A stretch of 64,000 nt of DNA, taken from the NCBI RefSeq assembly GCF_949820605.1, contig NZ_CATKVU010000006.1, forward strand, positions 1,472,501-1,536,500. Reading direction: 5' to 3'. This DNA is from Segatella copri (GTDB taxonomy: Bacteria; Bacteroidota; Bacteroidia; Bacteroidales; Bacteroidaceae). The position numbers were made by a program, and so were the translations under genes. Below, in pieces: positions 7,701 to 16,348 of the stretch. Every line of letters begins with the position of its first letter. Within the stretch, counting starts at the first letter, position 1. The notes beneath the pieces were generated by a model, which was not told the origin of the DNA, searched no databases, and worked only from the letters and a program-made list of their open reading frames with translations.

Positions 7701-8018
7701 TCATTTCGGCGACAATGGTTCCAGCAACCCGTCAATCAGACGAAGCAGCTCGTCTCTGTGAGCCTCGCCCACCAACGACTCCATCCAACGTATCGCGCCC
7801 CAGTAGTCGTCGATGGAAACATCACGGTCCATCGCCTCCAGACTCTTGGTGTACGCATCAGACAGCCGGAACTCCTTGCGGATGGCTGACTTGGTGGAAG
7901 CCCAATGCTTCTCCTCCTCAGTAAGACCACCTTCAAAACGATCTTCCTTCAGTTCTTCACGCATAGCCCAGAACACGTTGTGGACTAAAAGATTAAAACA
8001 CTTGTGGACAGAAATCAT
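7701..8018 (-). CDS. Hypothetical protein next to the VirE-like cassette
   Basis: I do not recognise this protein of up to 105 residues. It is charged and mostly helical (LTEEEKHWASTKSAIRKEFR, then SIDDYWGAIRWMESLVGEA) and ends LLEPLSPK, with no membrane segment. A shorter start at the Met near 7964 (MREELKEDRFEGG) is equally possible. It lies opposite and upstream of the VirE-like gene in the divergent orientation. Codon use resembles real Prevotella genes, but no promoter was identified. Confidence 0.5.
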   Translation of the reverse strand: MISVHKCFNLLVHNVFWAMREELKEDRFEGGLTEEEKHWASTKSAIRKEFRLSDAYTKSLEAMDRDVSIDDYWGAIRWMESLVGEAHRDELLRLIDGLLEPLSPK

Positions 8019-8120
8019 GCCCGTCTGTAGTCGTAGGAATCCTTGATTCCCATGACTTCACTTCTGATTTTTTTGAAAAACATTTTAAATAAATTTATGT
8101 TATGTTCCAAAATCGGAACT

Positions 8121-8156
8121 TTTTGATTTCAATGCCAAATTTTATGCTTAGCTTTG
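8121..8156 (+). promoter_or_regulatory. Promoter of the VirE-like cassette
   Basis: TAGCTTTG (8149-8156) followed by CAGC matches the -7 box, with TTTTG about 23 bases upstream (8121-8125). Since the box overlaps the ATG at 8154, translation is assigned to the ATG at 8211. Confidence 0.5.
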
Positions 8157-8210
8157 CAGCGGAATCTATATGATTCAATTTTAAAACAACTTATAATCAT
8201 TTGCTTAAAA

Positions 8211-10517
8211 ATGACAAAAACAGAACAAGAACAAAGACAAGAAATGGTATTACCATCTTTCTTCTATGCTATCGCCTCCAGCGAAAGCAGACAACTCATC
8301 AGTCTTGATGAACTGCAGCGAATCATCACCCTCGACGCCATGACCCAGGCGCGTACCGAAGACTACCGCAAGAACATGCGCATCAGCAGCGAGCTCGCTC
8401 ATCAAACCAAGGTGATGATGCCAGGCATCACTACCTCCGTGCTCATGGACGGACGGGGCAAGGAACTGCGCAACGTGGTGAAGACCACCCAGATGATCGC
8501 CGTGGACATCGACAAGATTCCTGCAGAAAAGATGAAGGAGGTCGTACAGAAGGCGGACGCCGACCCTCATACCATGATGAGGTTCATCACCGTGAGCCAA
8601 CGGGGTCTGCGCATCATCTCCAGATACCTGCCCATAGATGACGACGAGGTGACCGCACTGGAACTTTTCGATGTGATCATACGCAAGGCGATGAGCTATT
8701 ACAGTAAGTTGCTAGGCGTGCCTGCCGACGAGCAATGCGTAGACATCACCCGGATGTGCGGACTCGCCCACGACCCTACCGCCTACTTTCATTGGGACGC
8801 AGAGCCTTTCGGCTTGGACACCCACGACCTGAAGGCGCTCTACACCAAGAAGGCCAACGAAGCGAAATATGCCAAACGTGCCAGCAAGCGCAAGCGAAAC
8901 AGCCAGAAGATGGTGGCACTTGGCAAGGGGGTTCCCACGATGGACGAGGCAGCGCAGCACATACTGAACCTACTCGACACGTGGGGCTACAAGTTTGAGA
9001 GCGGTGTCCACAACGAGTATGTGCTCCACTTCGGCAAGGTGTGCGTGCGCTATGGCATAGACAAGGAAGAGGCAATGACCTACGCCAAGAGCAACTTCAG
9101 CTCCGACTATCCCGATGCTGACAGCGTGATGAAATCATGCTACAAGCACACCGAGAAACTAGGCACCTGGCACTTCTACCGCAAAGGCGAGGGCTTCTCG
9201 GGTAAGGCGACTGTCAAGGTAATCAAGCAGTGGCTCTCGATGAGATACGAGTTTCACCACAATGAGGTGACGGGATTTCACGAGGTGCTGAGTCGCGATA
9301 TAATCAAAGGCAAATACCATAAGTGGACCCGCATCGACGACAACATAGAGAACACCATCTGGACCCAGATGGACGAGATGGGACTCGAAGTGACCGCCAT
9401 CAAGCTGCACGCCATCATCAACAGCGACTTCAGCGAGCCTTGGGATCCCTTCGACGAATATCTCAGGAGTCTGCCCAAATGGGACGGAAAGACCGACTAC
9501 ATCAACGAGCTTGCCAACCGGGTAACCATCAACTATTGCCCTGGCTACCACCACTCGCAGGAAGAGTTCAGATACTTCTTCAAGAAATGGCTCGTATCGA
9601 TGGTGGTGGCATGGGTATCACCAAGAGTGGTGAGCCAGACCATCCTGATATTCATCGGGAGGGGTGGCATCAACAAAACCACATTCTTCTATTATATCCT
9701 GCCACCATGCCTGCGCCAGTACTTCATCAACGAGTCAACCGCCAACTATACCGACAAGGACTTCATGGAGGCTTTCTCAAGCAAGGCACTAATATGCCTC
9801 GACGAGCTGGAGTCTACCTTCGGCAAGGGGCTGAGCGCCCTCAAGAGCAACGTCACCAAGCTGGTGTTCTCCATCCGCCGCCCCTACGACAAGTATCGTT
9901 CGGAACTGCTGCACCGTGGTGCCCTCTGCGGCACCAGCAACAGCATACAGATCATCACCGACGAGGAGAACCGCCGCTACTCACCATGGTTCGTAGACAA
10001 TATCGAGAGCCCTAGGGAGACACCCATCGACTACCAGCACGTCTATTCCCAGGCTGTAGCTCTGGGACAAGAGGTAACTAATCGGGTGAAGAACCAGGAA
10101 GAGGGATGGGTATACTGGCTCACCACCGTCGACATAGACGTGATGAGGGAGCACAACGGCATGTTCATGGTTTCCAACTTCATGGAAGACCAGATACTGC
10201 GCTTCTACAAGGTGCCGAAATCAGACACCGACCCTCAATATGTAAAGTTCCGCTATTCATCGGAAATCATGGAGCGCATAGGCGGAAGTCCTGCCCTGAG
10301 CCGCAACATGAGTCACCAAAATCTGAGTGCCGTGATGCAGCGACTGGGCTTCAAGAAGGTACACCGCGCCAAAGGTAACGGATGGCTCGTGATAGAGAAG
10401 AATCCGGGAGAAATCAACACCGAGGCGATCTGCAGCCCAAACGAATGCGCAGAAACGTACTTGAAACCGTACAGAACCATAGCTACGGATAGCCAGAATG
10501 GTTCTGACCAACAATAA
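8211..10517 (+). CDS. VirE/BT4734-type primase-helicase-like protein
   Basis: A 768-residue protein found in Bacteroidales beside capsule loci. The N-terminal third matches the BT4734/VirE-N type domain, with a primase-like core (IAVDIDKIP and RFITVSQRGLRIISRY). A primase-C-like middle region follows. The VirE-type P-loop ATPase is next, with Walker A FIGRGGINKTTFFY (near residue 485) and Walker B ALICLDELEST. The C-terminal region ends with a winged-helix-like part (LSAVMQRLGFKKVHRAKG). The start at 8211 (MTKTEQEQRQE) is placed after the promoter. It leads a cassette with DUF4248, HU-like, amidase and smalltalk genes. The function is unknown and no mobile-element integrase is present. Confidence 0.8.
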   Translation: MTKTEQEQRQEMVLPSFFYAIASSESRQLISLDELQRIITLDAMTQARTEDYRKNMRISSELAHQTKVMMPGITTSVLMDGRGKELRNVVKTTQMIAVDIDKIPAEKMKEVVQKADADPHTMMRFITVSQRGLRIISRYLPIDDDEVTALELFDVIIRKAMSYYSKLLGVPADEQCVDITRMCGLAHDPTAYFHWDAEPFGLDTHDLKALYTKKANEAKYAKRASKRKRNSQKMVALGKGVPTMDEAAQHILNLLDTWGYKFESGVHNEYVLHFGKVCVRYGIDKEEAMTYAKSNFSSDYPDADSVMKSCYKHTEKLGTWHFYRKGEGFSGKATVKVIKQWLSMRYEFHHNEVTGFHEVLSRDIIKGKYHKWTRIDDNIENTIWTQMDEMGLEVTAIKLHAIINSDFSEPWDPFDEYLRSLPKWDGKTDYINELANRVTINYCPGYHHSQEEFRYFFKKWLVSMVVAWVSPRVVSQTILIFIGRGGINKTTFFYYILPPCLRQYFINESTANYTDKDFMEAFSSKALICLDELESTFGKGLSALKSNVTKLVFSIRRPYDKYRSELLHRGALCGTSNSIQIITDEENRRYSPWFVDNIESPRETPIDYQHVYSQAVALGQEVTNRVKNQEEGWVYWLTTVDIDVMREHNGMFMVSNFMEDQILRFYKVPKSDTDPQYVKFRYSSEIMERIGGSPALSRNMSHQNLSAVMQRLGFKKVHRAKGNGWLVIEKNPGEINTEAICSPNECAETYLKPYRTIATDSQNGSDQQ

Positions 10518-10618
10518 GCAGCATTCTGGCAAGTGCTAACCAGCATTGCCAGCAACGCTAAGTATCATCAAGAGAAACGCTAAGTATTATTACCGCGATT
10601 CATAAAAGTCAAATTTAT

Positions 10619-10828
10619 ATGAAAATCAAGATATACAAAAAATTCGAGCTTGCCAAGCTCTACTTTCCGGAGCAGTCGAAACACGTGGCACTAAACCACC
10701 TGATGCGAATGGTAAACCACTGTCCGCCTCTGCTTGAAGCCTTGCGAAGAGAGGGCTACGAACGGTTGGCGAAGACCTTCACCATGCGCCAGACGCTGCT
10801 CATCTATGAGTATCTGGGCGAGCCATAA
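10619..10828 (+). CDS. DUF4248 family protein
   Basis: A 69-residue protein (MKIKIYKKFELAKLYFPEQS) with a helix-turn-helix-like region (LAKTFTMRQTLLIYEYLG) at the C-terminus. The family is the usual second member of the VirE-like/HU/amidase cassette in Bacteroidales. Its function is unknown; the size and fold suggest a small DNA-binding or regulatory protein. It follows the VirE-like gene by about 100 bases without an obvious terminator. Confidence 0.8.
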   Translation: MKIKIYKKFELAKLYFPEQSKHVALNHLMRMVNHCPPLLEALRREGYERLAKTFTMRQTLLIYEYLGEP

Positions 10829-10904
10829 TACTGAGTTTTCCAGTTTTATGCCCCATCGTATCCCTATCTCACCCCTATCGTACAGAAGCCTCTTATGAAA
10901 GTCG

Positions 10905-10912
10905 TATCTTTG
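10905..10912 (+). promoter_or_regulatory. -7 box upstream of the HU-like gene
   Basis: TATCTTTG followed by CA lies 78 bases upstream of the ATG at 10990. It suggests that the HU-like, amidase and smalltalk genes have their own promoter. The -33 element is weak. Confidence 0.45.
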
Positions 10913-10989
10913 CAACCGTAAACAAGAAACAAGCACTGCGCAGCGCTTTAATACATGAAACACGAACCATAAAACAATTTATTAGCCTT

Positions 10990-11499
10990 ATGATTGAGTA
11001 CGATTTAAAGAAGAACAACAACAAGAAGAACGTGAAGGCTTATGGCAAGTACTACGCCAAGCCCCACATTAGTGAAACTGTAGATCTCGATGAGCTCGCC
11101 GACCACATGCATGGTCACAACTCTCCATTCTCAGCCGGGACCATCAAGGGCATCCTCATCGATGCCGTGACCCACATCAAGGAGCTCCTGCTCATGGGCA
11201 AGAATGTAAAGCTCGACAACCTCGCCATCTTCTACATCAGCATCAAGAACAAGATGGGTGTAGAGAAAGCCGACGACTTCACCGTATCTAAGAACATCGA
11301 AGGAGTAAGAATGAAAGCCCGCGCCACGGGCGACTTCCGCTCTGTGAATCTCAACCTCGACGCCAACTTGAAGAAGTATGGTGCTAAGAAAAAGAAGTCT
11401 TCGACCACCACCGACTCTGGCTCCACCACTGACCCGGGCAGCGATTCGGGCTCCACCACAGCCCCAGGCAGCGATTCGGGTGACTCAGGACTTGAGTAA
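10990..11499 (+). CDS. HU-like DNA-binding protein with repetitive tail
   Basis: A 169-residue member of the Bacteroidales HU-related family. Residues 1-130 carry the HU/IHF-like fold (TIKGILIDAVTHIKELLLMG, then VKLDNLAIFYISIKNK). A lysine run (KKYGAKKKKSS) is followed by a low-complexity Ser/Thr/Asp/Gly tail of about 33 residues built from near-identical repeats (GSTTDPGSDSGSTTAPGSDS). It likely binds DNA non-specifically or in a nucleoid role. The tail makes it longer than canonical HU (about 90). It lies between DUF4248 and the amidase. Confidence 0.8.
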   Translation: MIEYDLKKNNNKKNVKAYGKYYAKPHISETVDLDELADHMHGHNSPFSAGTIKGILIDAVTHIKELLLMGKNVKLDNLAIFYISIKNKMGVEKADDFTVSKNIEGVRMKARATGDFRSVNLNLDANLKKYGAKKKKSSTTTDSGSTTDPGSDSGSTTAPGSDSGDSGLE

Positions 11500-11549
11500 C
11501 CGAGGATTGCGAATCCCCTTAACAAGTTTTTAAAATCAATTGACCGAAA

Positions 11550-12062
11550 ATGACACAAGATCGATTTCCGATGACGATTGGCAGCGAGGAGGCGCTCAAT
11601 GAGCATCTCCTGCTCGCCTACACAGAGAACGGCGAGATGATGGACTCACCTCTGAGCGTCCGTTTTCTCGTAATTCATTGCTCGGCAACACGTGCCGACC
11701 GTAACTACACCGACAAGCAACTGATGCGCGACCACAAGAAGCGTGGATTCCGCACCGTGGGCTACCACTTCTATGTCCACAAGGACGGAAGCATCACGCA
11801 GTTCAGAAAGCTTCTGGAGGTGGGCTCACATGCCCGCCCATACAACCGCTGCTCCATCGGCATCTGTTACGAGGGCGGGCTGGATGACGAGGGTCGTCCT
11901 GCCGACACCCTTACCCGTGCCCAGTATGACGCAATGTGGAATCTGCTGCGCAAGCTCAAGATCACGTTCCCACAGGCTAAGATAGTGGGTCATCGTGACT
12001 TGCCGGGCACCACCCCGAAGGCATGCCCTTGCTTCGATGCAGCGAAAAAATTTCCACTTTAA
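11550..12062 (+). CDS. N-acetylmuramoyl-L-alanine amidase (phage-lysozyme-like amidase_2)
   Basis: A 170-residue zinc amidase cleaving the lactyl-peptide bond of peptidoglycan. Metal ligands and active-site motifs are visible: the first His in FLVIHCSATR, the GSHARPYNRCSIGICYEGG region, and GHRDLPGTTPKACPCFDA near the C-terminus. No signal peptide is seen, which resembles the amidases of Bacteroidales capsule-associated cassettes and phage endolysins. The start is uncertain; internal Met codons at residues 8 and 30 could also serve, the latter closer to the conserved domain. It is followed by the smalltalk gene. Confidence 0.85.
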   Translation: MTQDRFPMTIGSEEALNEHLLLAYTENGEMMDSPLSVRFLVIHCSATRADRNYTDKQLMRDHKKRGFRTVGYHFYVHKDGSITQFRKLLEVGSHARPYNRCSIGICYEGGLDDEGRPADTLTRAQYDAMWNLLRKLKITFPQAKIVGHRDLPGTTPKACPCFDAAKKFPL

Positions 12063-12071
12063 TGCTTATGT

Positions 12072-12105
12072 TAAATGTTGAGTGTTGAATGTTGAGTGTT
12101 GAATT
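12072..12105 (+). repeat. TGTTGAATGTTGAGTG dispersed repeat
   Basis: Tandem TGTTGAGTGTTGAATGTTGA units lie between the amidase and smalltalk genes. Related copies occur at 15502-15530 and as inverted arms at 58609-58701. Confidence 0.6.
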
Positions 12106-12124
12106 TTTAATTTTAATTTGAAAT

Positions 12125-12217
12125 ATGAAGAAAGAAACCATCAAGAAGGTGATCAATTTCATCATCACCGTACTTACCGCCGTAGCTAGCGCATTCTGCG
12201 TACAGAGCTGCCAGTAA
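12125..12217 (+). CDS. Smalltalk protein
   Basis: A 30-residue peptide (MKKETIKKVINFIITVLTAV, ending CVQSCQ) with one hydrophobic helix. It matches the Bacteroidales 'smalltalk' family that closes the VirE-like/DUF4248/HU/amidase cassette. It is predicted to be membrane-inserted or possibly lipidated near the C-terminal Cys; its role is unknown. It converges on the CpsB phosphatase gene, with only ~40 bases between the stops. Confidence 0.85.
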   Translation: MKKETIKKVINFIITVLTAVASAFCVQSCQ

Positions 12218-12255
12218 AATTCCCAGTAATCAAACCTTAACCTTAAGTTCTAATT

Positions 12256-12972
12256 CTACCAGTATTGCCAGAAGATGCTGAGGCGGTGCATGTCGGAGCC
12301 CACCATGTCGTACATATCTTGCTTCATGAGCCACTTGCATCGTTTCTGCACCTTCTTGCCATACTGCCCATCTATCGAGAACGCATTTCGCTGGAACTTT
12401 ATGCCCATCAACTTGAGCTTCTCGTAATCGCACTTCTCCATATAGAGGTAGCGCTCAGGATGGGCAAGCACGGGCGTGTAGCCCTTGTTCTTGATGCGCT
12501 CCAGGAGGGCATGAAAATTCATCGGGGCAGAGAAGATGCTAGTCTCCACCAACAGGAGCTTGCCATCCTCGCCCAGCGGCAACAGGTCGTTTGCCTTCAG
12601 GCGCTTTTCGAAGAGCGCATCTAGCATATTTTCGGCTGCGAGATGCAGCCGGAGCATTTTTCTGTCAGCAGGGTTTCGCTCGGCGAAGTCCTGCTGATAT
12701 TGTTTCTGGAAGTTTGCAAATACTTGGCGCAAATGGGTGGTCTCGTTGGGTACGTCTTCCATAATATGAGGCGTAAGCCAGACATCCCTCATGCCTGCGC
12801 CTTCGTAAAGGCACAACATTTCCAACGACTTCTTTACCTCTTGAAATCCGTCGTCCACGCCGGGCAGGATGTGGCAGTGCCAGTCGATGCCGCCGGGGAG
12901 TCTCTCTGATGGTGCTTTCTTGCCTGCCGTCGGATTGCAAATCCAACGGAACGCCTCACGGAATATATTCAT
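12256..12972 (-). CDS. CpsB/YwqE-type PHP-domain tyrosine-protein phosphatase
   Basis: A 238-residue metal-dependent phosphatase that dephosphorylates the Wzc-like tyrosine kinase during capsule assembly. PHP motifs are visible: DWHCHILPGVDDG (about residues 30-42), a histidine in WLTPHIMEDVPN, VLAHPERYLYM, and the final GSDMHRL. It is the last gene of the upxY-wza-wzc run, 26 bases after the wzc stop. The operon ends here, converging with the smalltalk cassette; no glycosyltransferases follow within the window. Confidence 0.9.
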   Translation of the reverse strand: MNIFREAFRWICNPTAGKKAPSERLPGGIDWHCHILPGVDDGFQEVKKSLEMLCLYEGAGMRDVWLTPHIMEDVPNETTHLRQVFANFQKQYQQDFAERNPADRKMLRLHLAAENMLDALFEKRLKANDLLPLGEDGKLLLVETSIFSAPMNFHALLERIKNKGYTPVLAHPERYLYMEKCDYEKLKLMGIKFQRNAFSIDGQYGKKVQKRCKWLMKQDMYDMVGSDMHRLSIFWQYW

Positions 12973-12998
12973 ATTTTTCTATTCTTTTATCCAATTTT

Positions 12999-15494
12999 CT
13001 ACTTTCCTATTTTTGCCCCCCCATTCTTGTCGGAGCCGTAGTGGTAGCCGTAGCCATAGTGATAGCCATAGCGATAGTAGTGGCCGTAGCGGCCGCCCTG
13101 AGCCTTGGTTCCGTTCAGAATGAGCGACATATTCTTGAATTTCTTGTCCTTGTAGAGCTGCTCAATGTCGCCCAGCATACTGCGCTGCATCAAGCCCGAG
13201 CGTACCACGAAGATGGTGCGGTCGGCAAGTTTCTCTATAATCTGGGTATCTGCCACGATTTCCACTGGTGGACAGTCGATGAACACATAATCGTACTCAC
13301 CCCTCACCTGCTTGATCATCTTCTCCAGACGCTCGGTGAAGAGGAGCTCCGTAGGGTTAGGCGGCATGGTACCGATAAGCAGCACGTCGAAATCCTTCAC
13401 CAGTCCATGCTCCTCGCCATGGCAGATGATGCCCTCCAGGTCATCGGTCCTGCCGTTGAGATAGTCGCTGAGTCCCTCGCCAGGGCTGCCCACGAGCATG
13501 GATGCGGAACCATGGCGGAGGTCACCATCGATGACGAGCACCCGTTTCTTCTTGATGGCGAGCGACATGGCGATGTTGCCTGCCAAGTGACTCTTGCCCG
13601 AGCCTGGGTTGAAAGACGTAAGGATGATGACGTTCTGCTCGGGATGGGTGCCTACCATAAACTCCATGTTTGTGCGCAGCACGCGGAACGCCTCGTTCAC
13701 GATGTCGCGCTTGCCTGCCTTCACCACAATCTGTCGCGTCTCCTTCGGCTTCTTCCAGAACTGGATGCGCTGCAGAAGAGTTGGTCTGTTCTTACGACTG
13801 ATGCTGTATGGTATCTCACCGAGGAATGGTATGGTGATGTTCTTGAGGTCGTTTCTGCCCCTCACCGTCGTGTTCATGTTCTCACGGATAAAGATGACTA
13901 CCACAGGTATCAGGAATCCTAGAACGAAAGCCACGAGGATGATGTTGCGGCGCACAGGCTGCACGGGCTTGATGTCGCCCGTAGGAGGGGTGATGATGCG
14001 CGTGTTGTAGGCGGTGAAAGCCTTGGAAAGCTCGTTTTCCTCTCTCTTCTGCAAGAGGAAGAGGTAGAGCGCCTCCTTCACCTTCTGCTGGCGACCCACT
14101 GTTTGCAGGTACTTTGCCTGGCTAGGGTTGCTGGCTATCTGGCTGGTGGTCTGCGCCTCGTTTGCCTGCAGGTTGCCAAGCTGCGAGTTGAGTGTCACCA
14201 CGAAGTTGTCGATACTGGTTACGATGCTATGGCGCATGGAGGCGAGGCTCTGGTCATAGTCTGCCACCAATGGGTTCTGCTCGCTGGAGTTAGCCACCAG
14301 GTTGTTGCGCTCCAGCTGCTGCTTGTTGTATTCGGTAATCTGCTGCTCGATACCCGGGCTGTCGATGCCGATATTGGCTGGCAGGAGCTGGTTCTTGCCC
14401 ACCTTGCCAGTCAGGAAGTCGCGCAGGTAACGTGCCATGGAGAGGCGTGAGTTCAGCTCGAGTATCTGCTTGTCTACGTCGCCGCTCTTCTGCATATATT
14501 GCTGTGCGGCGGTCTCTACGTCGGGCAGCAGATTGCGGCTCTTGAACGAGGAGATGTCCTTGTCTACGTCGCCCAGTTCTCGCTCGATGACACCCAGGCG
14601 CTCGGTGATGAAATGGGAGGTGGAAACGGTCATCTGGTTCTTGTCCTCCATCCAGTTCTTGCGGTATACGGAGATGATGGTGTTCAGCACGTCCTCGGCG
14701 CGCTGGGTGAGCTGGTCCCTATAGGTCAGGTCGATGACTGTTGCCTTCTCCTCGCTGATGCTTGCCGAGAGCGACGCCTTGATATGGTCGGTCATGGCAT
14801 AGAGGTTGGTGCGAGTCACATGCAGTTTCCTGCTCTCATATCCATTGACGAAGGCTGAATAGCCCGGTGCCTGGTCTACGCATACATAGCCCATCGCCGT
14901 GCGGACGGTCTGGCCCAGCTTGCCCTGTACCTCCTCGTCCGATTCCACTTCGTTTCCAGCCTTGTCGGTACCACTCACATGTACGATGGAAAACTGGTTG
15001 CCATGCTTTACCTCTACATCCAAATTGGCGCTCTGCATATCGTTCAAGCCATAGAAATGAACGGTTACAGGCAGCGTTCTGCCATAGAGAGCCACAGGAT
15101 GGAAGGTACCGTCTTCACTGTAGTTTACGTCGAGTTTGAGCTGCTTGCCTGCCTCCAGCAAGACGGCTGGCGACTGAATGGCAATCAACTCGTTGTTGAC
15201 GTTCGACTTGCCTCCCGAGAGTCCCATGTCGGAGAACATACTGGCCACATCGCTGTTGATGCTCTGGCTCTTGCCGTCTTCCTTGATGAGGATGGATGCC
15301 GTGCGCTGATAGACACCCGGCGTGGAGAGGAGGTAATAAGTGGCTATGCCCAGGGTGACGACGAGCGAGATGACAAACCATCGCCAGCGCACAAGGCACA
15401 GATACATTAAGTCTTGCAGACGAATAAAGTCTTCTGCCTGCTGGGGGCGACGACCCGGAGCATTCTGCATCGTCGCTTGATTATTCTGAATCAT
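12999..15494 (-). CDS. Wzc-type polysaccharide chain-length tyrosine autokinase
   Basis: An 831-residue inner-membrane protein controlling capsule polymerisation and export. A Wzz domain is bounded by two membrane helices (VRWRWFVISLVVTLGIATYY and ILVAFVLGFLIPVVVIFI). Long periplasmic coiled coils lie between them. The cytoplasmic BY-kinase domain has Walker A SFNPGSGKSHLAG (near residue 630), Walker A' VLVIDGDLRHGSAS and Walker B YVFIDCPP. The last ~25 residues are a Tyr-rich autophosphorylation tail (YGHYYRYGYHYGYGYHYG). I chose the ATG at 15494; the frame upstream to 15536 only translates the TGTTGAATG repeat. Its partners are the Wza lipoprotein upstream and the CpsB phosphatase downstream. 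Confidence 0.93.
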   Translation of the reverse strand: MIQNNQATMQNAPGRRPQQAEDFIRLQDLMYLCLVRWRWFVISLVVTLGIATYYLLSTPGVYQRTASILIKEDGKSQSINSDVASMFSDMGLSGGKSNVNNELIAIQSPAVLLEAGKQLKLDVNYSEDGTFHPVALYGRTLPVTVHFYGLNDMQSANLDVEVKHGNQFSIVHVSGTDKAGNEVESDEEVQGKLGQTVRTAMGYVCVDQAPGYSAFVNGYESRKLHVTRTNLYAMTDHIKASLSASISEEKATVIDLTYRDQLTQRAEDVLNTIISVYRKNWMEDKNQMTVSTSHFITERLGVIERELGDVDKDISSFKSRNLLPDVETAAQQYMQKSGDVDKQILELNSRLSMARYLRDFLTGKVGKNQLLPANIGIDSPGIEQQITEYNKQQLERNNLVANSSEQNPLVADYDQSLASMRHSIVTSIDNFVVTLNSQLGNLQANEAQTTSQIASNPSQAKYLQTVGRQQKVKEALYLFLLQKREENELSKAFTAYNTRIITPPTGDIKPVQPVRRNIILVAFVLGFLIPVVVIFIRENMNTTVRGRNDLKNITIPFLGEIPYSISRKNRPTLLQRIQFWKKPKETRQIVVKAGKRDIVNEAFRVLRTNMEFMVGTHPEQNVIILTSFNPGSGKSHLAGNIAMSLAIKKKRVLVIDGDLRHGSASMLVGSPGEGLSDYLNGRTDDLEGIICHGEEHGLVKDFDVLLIGTMPPNPTELLFTERLEKMIKQVRGEYDYVFIDCPPVEIVADTQIIEKLADRTIFVVRSGLMQRSMLGDIEQLYKDKKFKNMSLILNGTKAQGGRYGHYYRYGYHYGYGYHYGSDKNGGAKIGK

Positions 15495-15501
15495 TGAATT
15501 T

Positions 15502-15530
15502 GAATGTTGAATGTTGAATGTTGAGTGTTC
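15502..15530 (-). repeat. TGTTGAATGTTGAGTG dispersed repeat upstream of wzc
   Basis: TGAATGTTGAATGTTGAATG followed by TTGAGTGTTC on the plus strand occupies the short gap before wzc. It is the same family as 12072-12105 and 58609-58701. Confidence 0.55.
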
Positions 15531-15544
15531 ACTCAACTCTTACA

Positions 15545-16342
15545 TTATTTCTTGATAAGTACCGCCACGCTGGTGGCAAGTGAGGCAAGGCTAATCCAGA
15601 AGCCCGTGCTCCTGACATTGTTGCCATTGACCGTGCTCTGGCGAGCCTTGGTCTCGTTGGGGCTGATGTAAACCACGTCGTTCTGCTGCAGGTAATATAC
15701 CGGACTGTTGAACACGCTGTTTCCCGAGCAGAGATTAATCTTGTATATCTTCTGGTGGCCGTTTTCCTGGCGCAACACCATCACGTCTTCACGGGTGCCA
15801 TAGATGGTCAGGTCGCCCGCCTTGCTAAGGGCATCGAGAATAGTCACTTTCTCGTCCTCGATTTCATACTGTCCAGGGCGTGCCACCTCACCAATCACCG
15901 AATAGTGGAGATTTGTCAGGCTGACGGTCACCACGGGATCCTTCACCAAGTTGCGGTCCACCAGAACTTTCTTGATTTCCTCGGCAATCTGCTCTCGGGT
16001 ACGACCTGCCACATGCAGGGTGCCCAGCACAGGAAAGTCGATGTTGCCCTTGCTGTCTACCGTATAATAATAGGCATCCTTGGCGATGGACGACGTAGAG
16101 TAACTGGTGGTGGTTCCCGTAAGGTTGAAGAGCTGTGTGATCTGTGGATCCTTGCTCTTCACGCCGATGTAGAGTTTATCTGTTGGTTTGGCGGTGATTA
16201 CCGCACTTTTCAGATTGATCAGCGTGTCAGGATTTTGGTTAAAATCCTGGAAATAAGCTATTTGTTGTGGGGTTCCACAAGCTGACAGGACAAGAAGTCC
16301 CGTACAAAAAGCTCCAGAAAGCAATGATTTACGATATTTCAT
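15545..16342 (-). CDS. Wza-type polysaccharide export lipoprotein (SLBB)
   Basis: A 265-residue outer-membrane lipoprotein of the polysaccharide export channel. A lipoprotein signal with lipobox LSAC (Cys at residue 22) is followed by a polysaccharide-export domain (KPTDKLYIGVKSKDP, then VDSKGNIDFPVLGTLHVAGR). An SLBB domain follows (SVIGEVARPGQYEIEDEKVT). The C-terminus has a hydrophobic segment (FWISLASLATSVAVLIKK). The gene sits directly between upxY and wzc and should pair physically with Wzc. Confidence 0.9.
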   Translation of the reverse strand: MKYRKSLLSGAFCTGLLVLSACGTPQQIAYFQDFNQNPDTLINLKSAVITAKPTDKLYIGVKSKDPQITQLFNLTGTTTSYSTSSIAKDAYYYTVDSKGNIDFPVLGTLHVAGRTREQIAEEIKKVLVDRNLVKDPVVTVSLTNLHYSVIGEVARPGQYEIEDEKVTILDALSKAGDLTIYGTREDVMVLRQENGHQKIYKINLCSGNSVFNSPVYYLQQNDVVYISPNETKARQSTVNGNNVRSTGFWISLASLATSVAVLIKK

Positions 16343-16348
16343 ATGATT

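Noticed and set aside
12909..13922. A 337-codon plus-strand frame opposite wzc
   Set aside because: It covers the kinase domain and the Tyr-rich tail codons of wzc in reverse; no family resemblance.
15495..15536. N-terminal extension of Wzc
   Set aside because: It is a translation of the TGTTGAATG dispersed repeat.
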